Assembly: GCA_026018925.1 (NCBI GenBank)
Contig: JAKSZU010000029.1
Coordinates: 11,528,363-11,592,362 of the forward strand
Source of the DNA: Tupaia tana
Lineage: Eukaryota; Chordata; Mammalia; Scandentia; Tupaiidae
DNA length: 64,000 bases
Direction of reading: 5' to 3'
Part shown: positions 53,889-64,000 of the stretch, piece by piece
How the letters are laid out: every line of letters starts with the position of its first letter
How positions within the stretch are numbered: position 1 is the stretch's first letter
Translations under genes and position numbers: made by a program
The notes under the pieces: generated by a model
Told to the model about the DNA's origin: nothing
What the model saw: only the letters and a program-made list of their open reading frames with translations
Database searches by the model: none

Positions 53889-54147
53889 TTTTTTTTTTTT
53901 TGAGAGGTTTTTGCTACAGGGTGCGTGCGCTCGCCAGAAAGACAGAGAAAGACAGACAGAAAGCAAGAAATTGCCCCCCAGTGGCGATGGCCATCCTGCA
54001 ATCCCTTCTCCTCCATTCTCCTCTCGTGATCTTGGGCATGCATGCACACGTGCCCGACATGAGTTTAAGCCACCAGGTCTGGGAGTCGAACCGTGGTCGA
54101 CTACATGGAAGTTCAGTGACATAGCCATTACGCTAACTGCTGGTCCC
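53889..54147 (-). mobile_element. young SINE with target-site duplication
   Basis: Antisense copy flanked by TGACAATTAA on both sides. A further 50-bp stray SINE piece (TGCAATCCCTTCTCCTCCAT) lies at 54261-54316, possibly a gene-conversion patch. Confidence 0.85.
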
Positions 54148-54425
54148 TGACAATTAAATTTTAAACCAAGGTTGGTAAAAGGTGCTAATGACCTTTAGGG
54201 GCAGGAGACTTCACAGAGAGCGTGTAATAAAGACTGGATTCATTACACTTTCAGCGTGTACTGCAATCCCTTCTCCTCCATTCTCCTCTCGGGATCTTGG
54301 GCATGCACGCACACACACACCCTTGAGAGCTGTAAGTAAACAGGAAATTTTTCTTTTCTTTCCAGACCAGTGTCCAAGAGGGAAATCAGGTATTAAGAGA
54401 TGACAGTTATAAGAGGAAATGTACC

Positions 54426-54663
54426 TAATGAGCAGATATAGGGAGCTGCAAAAGTTTCCTGTCATTGTCCCTCAAGGAGTGCAGCCTTGGCCTGGACAAG
54501 TCATTGTTGCTTTTTGTGATACCACTAGACTGGCTAGGAGACCATGCTTAATTCTTTCATTGTGTCTTGTCAGAGGACAGAGCTGCAGTCTCCATCAGCA
54601 ACCATTCAGGGAGAAATTCACTCTTCCACAAGAAGACTGTCCTCTCTGAGAGCCCATATAGGT
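54426..54663 (+). promoter_or_regulatory. leader unit H: OR promoter and 5' exon, serving OR7
   Basis: TAATGA at 54426-54431 and a perfect TCCCTCAAGGA at 54468-54478. The leader exon ends at 54661 before GTGAGT. The leader ATG at 54544 opens a frame that, spliced to 56609, runs out of frame over the OR7 start and stays open to 56952. This is the best preserved leader copy. Confidence 0.7.
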
Positions 54664-55600
54664 GAGTCTGAGAGCCCAGTAGGTTCTGTAAGACTGATTC
54701 AGAGAGAATGGATGTCAAGAACCTCTAGTTGAAGTCGCCTGAGAGACAAACCAGCCAAACAGGAGCTGAGATATTGATGTGTTTGGTTACTTGACCAACC
54801 AATTTATTCATCATTAATGTATTTAATATGTTAACAAGCCATGTGTGTCAGACATAGCTTTCAGGCATCATTGTGGACCATTTAGTGATGGGAGTAGACA
54901 TCCAACTGGATGAGGATAAAGAAAGAACAGGAGAAATTAAATGATTTCAGTCAAATTAGAACATGTGCACAGAAATTTGCAGTTCAACAAATAGAGAAAG
55001 CAGAATTAGAGTTGTGATGAGATGTGAAATGACTTTCAGGCCTTTTAAGGAGTTTTTGAAATGAGTGTATTTGGGCCTATTTCTGTATATTTTGAAGAAT
55101 CCAGAGGAATGGATCATTTGCAATTCATACCTTGCAACTGCAGTTCATGAGAAATACATTTCACAGTTTCCTCTTTCACATTGGGCATTCACATGAGCAT
55201 TTTTATTCTCATGTTAAAAGGAGAATATTGAAAAGATTCACTTACAACTGTTTTCTTGTTGGAGAAATTGAATAGATTGGTGAGTCTGTTAACTACGTAA
55301 CTGCCAATTGTACCACTGTTTTGTTTTTATGTTCTGGAGTGTGAGCATATTTATTCTTTTGATGTTTTTCTTTTAATAATGAATTGAAGTTTTAAAATAA
55401 AATTTTCAGTATGCATTTGAATTATTTTTATGTATTGATAGATATAGATATATATATATGTATTGGGCGAATGTGAAAATCTAATAATTTAGTGTTGTTA
55501 AATCTAGTAGGCCATCATATTGTGTACACAAATATACTCCACATTTTTATTTACTTAGAAAAATTATTTTATGTCAATAGTAAACACAAATACCTTTTTT
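54664..55600 (+). repeat. duplicon intron block (unit H)
   Basis: Intron landmarks as in unit B. No gene seen. Confidence 0.7.
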
Positions 55601-55730
55601 ATTATTTTGCTATATTTTGTGTATAGCATGTGTGCTCACCAGAGAGAGAGAGACAGAGAGAAGGCAAGTGAGAAATCACCCTTGTCCATTCTAAAATCTC
55701 TTCTCCTTCATTTGCCTCTTGGGAGTGTGG

Positions 55731-55773
<43 letters not shown>

Positions 55774-55872
55774 CACTGTGACTTTGAAGCCACTGGATTT
55801 GGGTCTCAGACCACAATTGATTAGCCATATTGGAGTCCAGCACCTTAATGACTATGACACCAGCTTGCCCCC
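55601..55872 (-). mobile_element. old SINE with CA microsatellite
   Basis: Antisense copy holding about 17 CA units at 55736-55770. Duplicon position as at 17371. Confidence 0.7.
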
Positions 55873-56106
55873 CCCAAATTGTGATCTTATAATACAGTGG
55901 TCTCAATACTAATCAATATATAAAAATGTGGAGAGAGCTATTTTGATCTATGGAATACTTTTAAAATAAAATAGTCAATGATGCCACTTAACTAAGATAT
56001 CTGAAGGAGTCAAAGTCATGGAAGCAGACAACAGAATGGTGGTTGCCAAGGGATTGATGAAAGAGAAAATCAGAGTGTTTTTTCAATGGATATAAAGTTA
56101 CAGTTG

Positions 56107-56330
56107 TTGGCTAGCTGGTGGTTAAGGTTGCTGGATCACACATGGTCAACTCTCAGTTATCGGCCCAGAACTGGCACCTTGAAAAAAATGCCAGGCGTGT
56201 GTACACGCACTCCAATATTCTGAGAGAAGAGAGGATTGTGGCATGGCCATTCCCTGTGGAGGGTGATTTCTCACTTTATCTCTGTCTCACTGTCCAGCAA
56301 ATGCATGTTCCCAATAGTAAAATAAAGCAA
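56107..56330 (+). mobile_element. old tRNA-derived SINE
   Basis: Sense copy, duplicon position as at 17827. Confidence 0.6.
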
Positions 56331-56617
56331 AATAAAATCTTATCAAAACATATTTTACTCCGTAAATATGTGCTATTATTATTTGTTAAGTAAGAAATAT
56401 GTTAAAAATCCTGTAGAATACCTGATCTGTGGGAACAAAGAAGTGAGATAAGAAGTGCAGAGATGGCACTATGAAAGCTTAAAGGGGATTAAATCCATAC
56501 AAAAATATAGTACATAACGTTTGACTACAAATTATTAACTATGGCATTTAAGCTCTGTCAGTAATTCCAGTTCATGTGAAACTAGCCTTCTTATTTTCCT
56601 CTTTTCAGAGAGTCACC

Positions 56618-57543
56618 ATGAAACCAGGCAAGGATACACAAATTTCAGAATTTTTTCTTCTGGGACTTTCAGAGAAACCAGAACTGCAGCCTCTCCTATT
56701 TGGGCTTTTCCTCTCCATGTACCTGATCACCGTGTGTGGAAACCTGCTCATCATCCTAGCCACCATCTCAGACTCCCACCTGCACACGCCCATGTACTTC
56801 TTCCTCTCCAACCTGTCCTTTGTGGACATCTGCTTTACCTCCACCACCGTCCCAAAGATGCTGGTGAACATCCAGGCACAGAGCAAGGTCATCACCTATG
56901 CAGGCTGCATCACCCAGATGTTCTTTTACATAGTTTTCCTAGTGTTGGATGACTTCCTCCTGACGGTGATGGCCTATGACCGGTATGTGGCCATCTGTCA
57001 CCCCCTGCACTACACCGTCATCATGAATCCCCAGCTCTGTGGAAAGCTGGTCCTGGCATCCTGGATCATCAGTGTCCCACATTCCTTGTTACATACCTTA
57101 ATGGCATTGCGGCTGTCCTTCTGTACACATGTGGAAATCCCCCACTTTTTCTGTGAGCTTAATCAGGTGATCCACCTTGCCTGCTCGACACCTTTCCTAA
57201 TGACATGGTGATCTGTTTTGCAGCTGTGCTTCTGGGTGGTGGTCCCCTCGCTGGGATCTTTTACTTTTACACTAAGATAGTTTCCTCCATTCGTGCAATC
57301 TCATCAGCTCAGGAGAAGTACAAAGCCTTTTCCACCTGTGCCTCTCACCTCTCCACTGTCTCCTTATTTTATTGTACGAGCCTAGGTGTGTACCTTAGTG
57401 CTGGGGCTACCTGCAGCTCACCCTCAAGTGCAGCAGCCTCAGTGGTGTACATGGTGGTCACCCCCATGCTGAATCCCTTCATCTACAGTCTGAGAAATAA
57501 AGACATAAAGAGGGCTCTGAAGGTATTCTTTGGATGGAAATAG
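56618..57543 (+). pseudogene. OR7: olfactory receptor, family 7, single 1-bp deletion
   Basis: Start [12 protein letters not shown] after a TTTTCAG acceptor ending at 56608. The frame is intact through [13 protein letters not shown] and [10 protein letters not shown]. One base is missing near 57186 (GCTCGACACC for GCTCTGACACC), about codon 190, ending the frame soon after LACS. The alternative frame then continues cleanly through [11 protein letters not shown] and [12 protein letters not shown] to 57543. The usual N-terminal glycosylation site is lost (GKDT for GNDT). All other features are normal, so loss is recent or the deletion is a sequence error. It has the best preserved leader (unit H). 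Confidence 0.92.
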
Positions 57544-57864
57544 TGAGAAAAATCCTTGGCCTGGAGCTGAAACAATACTCATGATTACAGAATATAAAGC
57601 CTAGGAGACAACTGTCATGATTCTTTGATGAGATTGTGAAAGTACATGTCCATACAATTTAAGTGACGCTGTATTTAGTTTTCTATACTCTCATATCCAG
57701 ACATTTTTTTCCTTAATGTCTTTATACTTTCCCAATGATATTTCTAGCTTGTATCAGAAGCACTTTAAAAGTATCATTATCTCATTGAATGACATGTAAC
57801 TTTTTCTTTAAAATTTTCTATTTATTAAAAAATAATTTTTACTTAATTTAATAATAATAGTTAT
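57544..57864 (+). repeat. 3' flank of OR7
   Basis: CCTGGAGCTGAAACAATAC onward, shared with OR5. No exon seen. Confidence 0.65.
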
Positions 57865-57982
57865 TATTATTATTTTATTTGACCAGAGAGAGATAGAAAG
57901 TAAGAAAACATGCCACCAGTTTCAGGACTCGAACTGTAATTGGCCATGTGAGTGTGTAGTGCCCCCTGCTGGCCCCCTATAT
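57865..57982 (-). mobile_element. short old SINE
   Basis: Antisense short form ending GCCCCCTGCTGGCCCC. Confidence 0.55.
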
Positions 57983-57994
57983 GCAATTCTTAAA

Positions 57995-58145
57995 AATAGT
58001 GTATTCTCCATGTTGAAGATATTTTGTAGTTTTATCAACTGTGTTAGGGAGAAATGTTCACCTGTCGAAATATCCATTTTGTAAGACAAATAATAGTGTG
58101 ATTGAATGTATGAAAGAAAATGAAATGAAAAATTAAAATAAAAAA
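57995..58145 (+). mobile_element. L1 3' end, family A
   Basis: TGTTGAAGATATTTTGTAG, GAAATGTTCACCTGTCGAA and GATTGAATGTATGAAAGA. Confidence 0.7.
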
Positions 58146-58514
58146 ATAGTGTATTCTCAAATGATGTATATAATTCTGAGAGATTTTTGTATAATGTTAC
58201 TAAAATAACTTTCTTGGGTTGTTTTCTGCCTCTGTAAAAAGAAAACGACAACAAGACAAAAACAACTAGGAAACAACCAAAAAATTCCCCCATTACATTT
58301 GGCAACTAATACCATTAATGTAATTTAGAATACAGAAAAATCTGAAATTGCTGATTTTCATGTATGTGTATGTCCTTGCTTCTAGTAGCTCTATGTGAAA
58401 TGTAGACTTTAATATATTAGCGCGTTTACCTATAATTTGAAAATTAGAATCCTCTTCTATTACTCAGCTCTAAAGTTCACATTGCCTACTGTAATCACTA
58501 TCAAAAATTGATGA

Positions 58515-58790
58515 TCAGGCCCAGACTTTGTGGTGCAGCTATAGCATACCAGAGTACAGAGCTGGAAGCCATGTGAGGACTCTGGTTCAAGTTCCATGTC
58601 CAGTCAGCCTGCAATCTCACTGAATGGGTGTGTGGCCAGGATCCAGAGGACTGGAGGACTGGAGGAAGGGAGTCTCAGCCTGCTTGTGCCCTGTAGATGG
58701 TGCTTCTGTCCTTTTATGTCTGTTTCTCTATCTCCCTCTTGTTCTCTCTCCCCTCATGTGCACCAACACATTCTGTTATGAATTTAAAAA
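58515..58790 (+). mobile_element. second tRNA-like SINE in the duplicon flank
   Basis: Sister of 22151, with CCCTGTAGATGGTGCTTCTG. Confidence 0.6.
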
Positions 58791-59394
58791 AATATTATCA
58801 GTTTCCTGAGTCAAAATGTTTTGCATATGGAAAGGCAAATACAAACAAATAGTTGAACAAATATGACCTTGGAGTCAGAGAGAGACTTAAATACAATGAA
58901 GTGAACATTTCAATCAAACACTGTGTTAACCATGCACTGTGTTTCTTGTTAATCCTGTTCACCTACTTGTTGAAGGATTGAAAATTGGTGTCCATGTGCA
59001 AGGGTGTCATTGGGGTGAAGGAGTGATTGGTATGTTTTATGTTGTTTCATTCAGCACCTTCCTGTTTCTCGAATACTTCAGTGCTGTCTGTAATCACAAC
59101 TCTTTGGAGTGCTTAAAATGAATTTCTCTCCGCCCCCCCTTTTAAAAATTTTGTCATAACTGCTGAAGGGACAGTGATTGAACAAATATCAATATCATCA
59201 AGTATATGTTTTTAGTGCTGAAGACTTTCTTTGAAGTTCATGAACAAAAAGTATGAAAACCTGTCCCAGTCATTTGATTCAGGGTCACAAGTTTCCTCTG
59301 AAAACATTCATGTTCTTCAGATTTCTCCTAGTTACCCCAAGGGTATACCAATGCAGTCACTTTTTCTAATTTTTATTTTATGTATGTATGTTTA
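58791..59394 (+). repeat. duplicon 3' flank block (OR7 unit)
   Basis: Shared with 22431-23010 and 41450-42340. No gene seen. Confidence 0.65.
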
Positions 59395-59637
59395 TATTAG
59401 TTTTGCCATAGGGTAAGTATGCTTGCCAGAGAGAGACAGAGAGAAAGAGAGGCAAAGTGAGAATTCACTCTCCCCAGAGATGATGGCCACACTATAATGC
59501 CTTCTCCAATCTCCCCTCAGGATTTTGGACACATGCACAAGTATCAGGGATGATTTATCAAGCCACCTGGTCTGGGACTAGATCAGTACATCCATGCAGG
59601 ATCGAGAACCTTAACAGCCATGCCACTACTGACCATG
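59395..59637 (-). mobile_element. old tRNA-derived SINE
   Basis: Antisense copy, duplicon position as at 15736. Confidence 0.6.
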
Positions 59638-59854
59638 ACAATTACATTTTTAATCATGATTGGTGAAAGGTACTAATGACCTTTGGAGGCCGAAGAGTTC
59701 ACAGAGAATGTATGATAAAGACTAATTTATCAGACTGTCAACTTGGTCTCTCAAGAACAGCAAATCAACAGGAAAGTTTTCCTTCCTTCCCATACCAGTG
59801 TCCATGAGGGATATCAGCTACTAAGAGGTTGCACTTATAAGGAAGAAATGTACC

Positions 59855-60095
59855 TAATGAGCAGATATAGGGAACTGCAAATAGTTCCTCTGTCATTATC
59901 CCTCAAGGAGTGCAGCCTTGGTCTGGACAAGTCATGATTGACTTTTGTGATATCTCCAGACTGGCTAGGAGACCATGCTTAATTCTTTCATTGTGTCTTG
60001 TCTGGGGACAGAACTGCAGTCTCCATCACCAACCATTCATGGAGAAATTCACCCTTCCACAAGAAGACTGTCCTCTCTGCAATCCCATGAGGGAG
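59855..60095 (+). promoter_or_regulatory. leader unit I: OR promoter and 5' exon with damaged donor, serving OR8
   Basis: TAATGA at 59855-59860 and a perfect TCCCTCAAGGA at 59899-59909. The leader exon is conserved up to ATCCCATGA, but the donor GTGAGT of the other eight copies reads GGGAGGTC (about 60090), so the canonical GT is gone. Transcripts would have to use another donor or stay unspliced. Confidence 0.65.
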
Positions 60096-60655
60096 GTCTG
60101 AGAACCTGGTAGGTATTGCAGGAACAGTTCAGAGAGAATGGATGCCAAAATATATACCTGTAATCACACCAGACCAAATCGACCCAGCAAGAGCCGAGAT
60201 ACTGATGTGTTTGGTTACTTGTCTGACCACGTTATTTATCATTAATGTATTTAATATGTTAACAAGCCCTGTGTCTGTCAGACTGAACAATTCAGGCATC
60301 ATTGAGGACAATTTAGTGGTGGAAATAGACTTCCAATTGGATGAGGGTGAAAAAGGAATGGGAGAAATGAAATGAATTCAATCAATTTAGAACATGTGCA
60401 CAGGAATTTGTAATTCAAGAAGTTGGAAAATTGGAATCAGAGTTGTGATGAGATGTGCAATGACTTTTGGGTCTTTTAAGGAAGTTTTAGAATGAGTATA
60501 TTTGTGCATATTTCTATGATTTTTGAAAGATCCAGAAAAATGGATTGTTTGCAATTCATACTTTGCAACTGTAGTTTATAAGACATGCATTACAGAGTAT
60601 CTTGTTTCACATTGCACATTCGCGTTAAAAATTTATTCTAAGGTTAAAATGAGAA
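60096..60655 (+). repeat. duplicon intron block (unit I)
   Basis: Intron landmarks as in unit B. No gene seen. Confidence 0.65.
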
Positions 60656-60659
60656 TGTT

Positions 60660-60985
60660 AGTTTTATTTTATTTTATTTTATTTTAATATTACATTTAAT
60701 CACACATACCTTTACAGTGTATTAAATTTTTTTCCAGCTAGGTTTCCATGCATATCAGTCAAGACAAAGACATTACTATCCACATCATCATAATCAAATA
60801 GCTTTTCATTATTTTTTCATATTATTATTATTATTTATTATCACTATATTTTAAAACATTCAATCACTATATATCATTTGGCTTGTAGACAGAATTTACC
60901 TGACTTGAAATACTTCTCAGACCAGTTCTGTAAAGAATACTAGACATGTTATCATCAACAGGTAAAAGTTTTTACTTGCAACTAT
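60660..60985 (-). mobile_element. L1 3' ends, family B plus family A
   Basis: TTACATTTAATCACACATAC (B) then ACATTCAATCACTATATATC (A), as at 41605 and 52730, here in the intron of unit I. Confidence 0.65.
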
Positions 60986-61329
60986 ATTCTTGCTGGTTAA
61001 TTGAATAAGTTTGTGAGTCTATTGGCATTTTACTTTATTTCAAATCATGCAAGTGTTTTGCTTTATGTTCTGGGTCTGAGTATATTTTATTCTTTTGAGT
61101 TTTTTGTTTTATTAATGAATGTAAGTTTCAAAATAAAATTTTCAGAATATCTTTGAATTATTTTATGTGATGATTGTTAAAGATATATATGTTGGGTGAA
61201 TGTGAAAAAATAATAGATTTTGTGTTATCAAGTCTAAGCGGCCATAATATTCTGTACACATCCACCCACTACAAATGTTTATTAACTTAGAAAAAATTTT
61301 CTACATCAGTAGTAAACATAAATACCTTT

Positions 61330-61580
61330 TCTCCCTTTATTGCCATAAGGCAAATTTGCTCACCTGAGAGAGAAAGAAAGAGAAATAAAGAGAAGTGAGA
61401 AATCATACCCCAGGTATATGTGCCTGCTGAAATCCTTATTACTCCAATTTCTTCTTGAGTTTTTGGGCATACATTCACTCTTGTCCAGTGTGATTTTCAA
61501 GCCTCTGGGTTCAGGACTTGAACCACAGTTGGTCATGATGGAGACCAGCACCTTAACCACTATGACACCTGCCTGTCCCC
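61330..61580 (-). mobile_element. old tRNA-derived SINE
   Basis: Antisense copy, duplicon position as at 17371. Confidence 0.6.
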
Positions 61581-61789
61581 CAAACTATGACCTTATAATA
61601 CAATTGTCTGAATACTAATCAACAGAGAAAAATAAGGCGGTCAATGCATGAAATACTTTTGAAATAAAATACCGACAATTGCACTTAGCTAAGGTATCTG
61701 AAGTAGTCAAAGTCAAAGAAGCAGACAACAGAATGGTGGTTGTCAAGAGGTTGGCAAAAAGGGAAACAGAGTTGTTTTTATTTTAATCT

Positions 61790-61942
61790 TTATTATGATT
61801 ATTCAATTTGACCAGAAGAGAGAGAGAGAGAGAGAGAGGAGAAAGAGAGAGAGAAAATCAGCTATATCAGGTCCAGGAATTGAACCACAATCGACCATGT
61901 GGGAATCCAACACCTTAATCACCAAGCCAACTGCTGGTCCCA
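61790..61942 (-). mobile_element. short old SINE with GA run
   Basis: Antisense short form, ending GCCAACTGCTGGTCCC. Confidence 0.6.
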
Positions 61943-61977
61943 GAGTTGTTTTTTAATGAATATACCAATACAGTTAT

Positions 61978-62240
61978 TGGGCCAGCTGATGGTGTGGTGG
62001 TTAATGTGGCTGGATTGCAGATGGTCGATGGTCAGTTAAAGTCCCAGACCTAGCAACTTGAAAAAAATAGCAGGTATGTGTGCATGCACTCCCAACATCC
62101 TAAGAGAAGAGGGTATTGTTGAATGGCCATTCCCTGTGTGGGGTGGTTTCTCACTTTCCCTCTCTCTCTCTCTGTGTCTCTGTGTCTGGTGAGTGCATGT
62201 GTACAATAGCAAAACTAAAAATAAAACCAACAAAAAAAGA
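61978..62240 (+). mobile_element. old tRNA-derived SINE
   Basis: Sense copy GGGCCAGCTGATGGTGTGGT, duplicon position as at 17827. Confidence 0.65.
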
Positions 62241-62529
62241 ACAAATAAAATACTAATTTAACATTACATTTTACTCCATAAACATGTACTATTATTTTTT
62301 GTCAAGAAATAAATAAGTTAAAAATTCTACAGAATACATGATCTATGGGAGTAAAGAATTGAGATAAGAAGTCCTAAGCAGAGAAGGTACTACGAAAGCC
62401 TAAAGCAGATTAGATCCATACAAAAATATAAAAAATAGCTTTGTAAATACAAAATACAAACTATGGCATTTCAACTATGAGAGTAATACCTGTTCATGTG
62501 AAATTAGTGATCGTATTTTCCTCCTTTCA
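62241..62529 (+). repeat. duplicon pre-exon block (OR8 unit)
   Basis: AAGTCCTAAGCAGAGA, AAAGCCTAAAGCAGATT and CTATGGCATTTCAACTATG precede the acceptor. The same order precedes OR4, OR5, OR6 and OR7. Confidence 0.7.
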
Positions 62530-62539
62530 GGTAGTCACC

Positions 62540-63468
62540 ATGGAACCAGGAAATGACACACTAATTTCAGAATTTCTTCTTCTGGGACTTTCAGAAGTAC
62601 CAGAATTGCAGCCCCTCCTATTTGGGCTTTTCTTCTCCATGTACCTGATCACTGTGATTGGAAACCTGCTCATCATCCTGGCCACCATCTCAGACACCCA
62701 CCTGCACACCCCCATGTACTTCTTCCTCTCCAACCTGTCCTTGGTTGACATCTGTCTCACCTCCACCACCGTCCCAAAGATGCTGGTGAACATCCAAACA
62801 CAGAGCAAGGTCATCACCTATGCAGGCTGCATCACCCAGGTGTTCTTCTTCCTTCTTTTTGCAGGGATAGATGACTTTCTTCTGACAGTGATGGCCTATG
62901 ACCTATATGTGGCCATCTGTCACCCCCTGCACTATACAGTTATTACGAACACATGGCTCTTTGGACAACTGATTCTGGCTTCGTGGTCCATGAGTGCCCT
63001 GCATGCATTATTACATAGCCTAATGGTGTTGCGACTGTCCTTCTGTCCACATGTGGAAATCCCCCACTTCTACTGTGATCTTAGTAAACTGATCCACGTT
63101 GCCTGTTCTGACACCTTTCTTAATGACATGGTGATCTATTTTACAGGTGTACTGCTGGGTGGTGGTCCCCTCTCTGGGATCCTTTACTCTTACTCTAAGA
63201 TAGTTTTTTCCATTCATGCCATCTCATCATCTCAGGGGAAGTACAAAGCCTTTTCCACCTGCGCCTCTCACCTATCAGTTGTTTCTTTATTTTATTGTAC
63301 AATCCTAGGAGTGTACCTTAGTGCTGGTGCTGCCCACAACTCACACTCAAGTGCAGCAGTCTCAGTGATGTACACTGTGGTCACTCCATGCTGAACCCCT
63401 TCATCTACAGTCTGAGGAATAAAGACATAAAGAGGGCTCTGAAAAGATTATCTGGGAGAATGGTATAA
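62540..63468 (+). pseudogene. OR8: olfactory receptor, family 7, single 1-bp deletion near TM7
   Basis: Start [12 protein letters not shown] after a TTTCAG acceptor. The frame is open through [11 protein letters not shown] to TM7, where one C is missing (GTCACTCCATGCTG, 63380-63393, for GTCACCCCCATGCTG), giving a stop at 63392-63394 before [12 protein letters not shown]. The lost end is present in the next frame up to TAA at 63466-63468. DRY reads DLY, and HFYCDLSKL groups it with OR2. Its leader (unit I) has lost its donor GT. Single-base loss might be a sequence error, but the damaged leader supports real decay. Confidence 0.92.
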
Positions 63469-63640
63469 CAGGACCAATTTTTCTGAAATCAAATAAGCTG
63501 TCCTGATTATAAACCTTAAGTCTCAGAACTAATTTTTTGATTCTTGATCAGATTTGGGAATAGAACTTAGTTCTCCTATGAGTTCTGGGAGTTTCCATTC
63601 TTCTAATTTCAGTTTCTTGTATACTTATTATTATTATTAT

Positions 63641-63897
63641 TTTCGAAGAGTTTTTTTTGCTATAGGGTGTGTGCGCTTGCCACAAAGACAGAGAGAGACA
63701 GAGAGAAAGAAAGTGAGAAATCAACCCCCAGGGAGGATGGCCACGCCACAATCCCCTCTCCTCCATTCTCCTCTTGGGATCTTGAGTATGCACGCACACG
63801 CACCTGGTATGGGTTTAAGCCACCAGGTCTGGGACTTGAACCACCGTCAACTACATGGGAGTCCAGCGACATAGCCATTACACCAACTGCTGGTCCC
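63641..63897 (-). mobile_element. young SINE inserted in the OR8 3' flank
   Basis: Antisense copy flanked by TGTATACTT-like sequence on both sides. OR2's matching flank lacks it, so it inserted after the OR2/OR8 duplication. Confidence 0.88.
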
Positions 63898-64000
63898 TCT
63901 CTGTATACTTTTAGCAAGCCATTAAATTAAGATTTCTGCTCTCTCTGATATCCAAAAGCTTTCCCTTTGTCATTTTTACTACTTTCTCTAAGTCATTTCC

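Overview
The window is nuclear DNA from a placental mammal. It holds a tandem cluster of single-coding-exon olfactory receptor (OR) genes, a retropseudogene of a conserved mammalian gene (CEP57), L1 retrotransposon remains and several hundred-bp tRNA-like SINEs. I see no Alu, B1, B2 or carnivore-type SINE. The dominant SINE starts like GGGACCAGCAGTTAGCG and has a GGTTCGAGTCC B-box, and I cannot tie it to a named species, so the organism is left open.

All OR genes lie on the + strand and are close relatives of family 7, most like the OR7A group ([18 protein letters not shown] start, [43 protein letters not shown]). I count eight OR coding exons (OR1 to OR8, my numbering) plus one truncated exon. 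OR5 (39483-40412) is fully intact. OR1 (2045-2968) is open but lacks two codons in the DRYVAIC motif. OR3 (20345-21298) is open but has lost its start codon. OR2, OR7 and OR8 carry one 1-bp frameshift each. OR4 and OR6 carry several lesions.

The cluster grew by duplication of a unit of roughly 6-10 kb: a promoter and 5' leader exon, an intron of about 2-4 kb, the coding exon, and a 3' flank containing its own short repeats. Nine copies of the leader unit are visible (A to I). Most have a homeodomain-type TAATGA, then about 40 bp later an Olf/EBF-type TCCCTCAAGGA, then a leader exon ending at a GTGAGT donor. Two leader units (C and F) no longer have a coding exon directly downstream.

Between the genes lie L1 3' ends of at least two families, two ORF1-only (HAL1-like) L1 derivatives, a probable solo LTR, the CEP57 retropseudogene (about 11115-13610, minus strand) and about 60 SINE copies.

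The most unusual object is a 3-kb composite retroelement at 32144-35137 (minus strand). It consists of tandem L1-like 5' monomers, the N-terminal half of L1 ORF1, a CpG-rich 25-bp VNTR of about 1 kb, and an L1-like 3' end with poly(A). It sits inside a SINE and is bounded by a 14-bp target-site duplication, so it appears to have moved as one piece, an architecture reminiscent of primate SVA elements but with different parts. The second most interesting point is that OR3, which lacks a start codon, would be put in frame with an ATG-bearing leader exon if the predicted splice sites are used.
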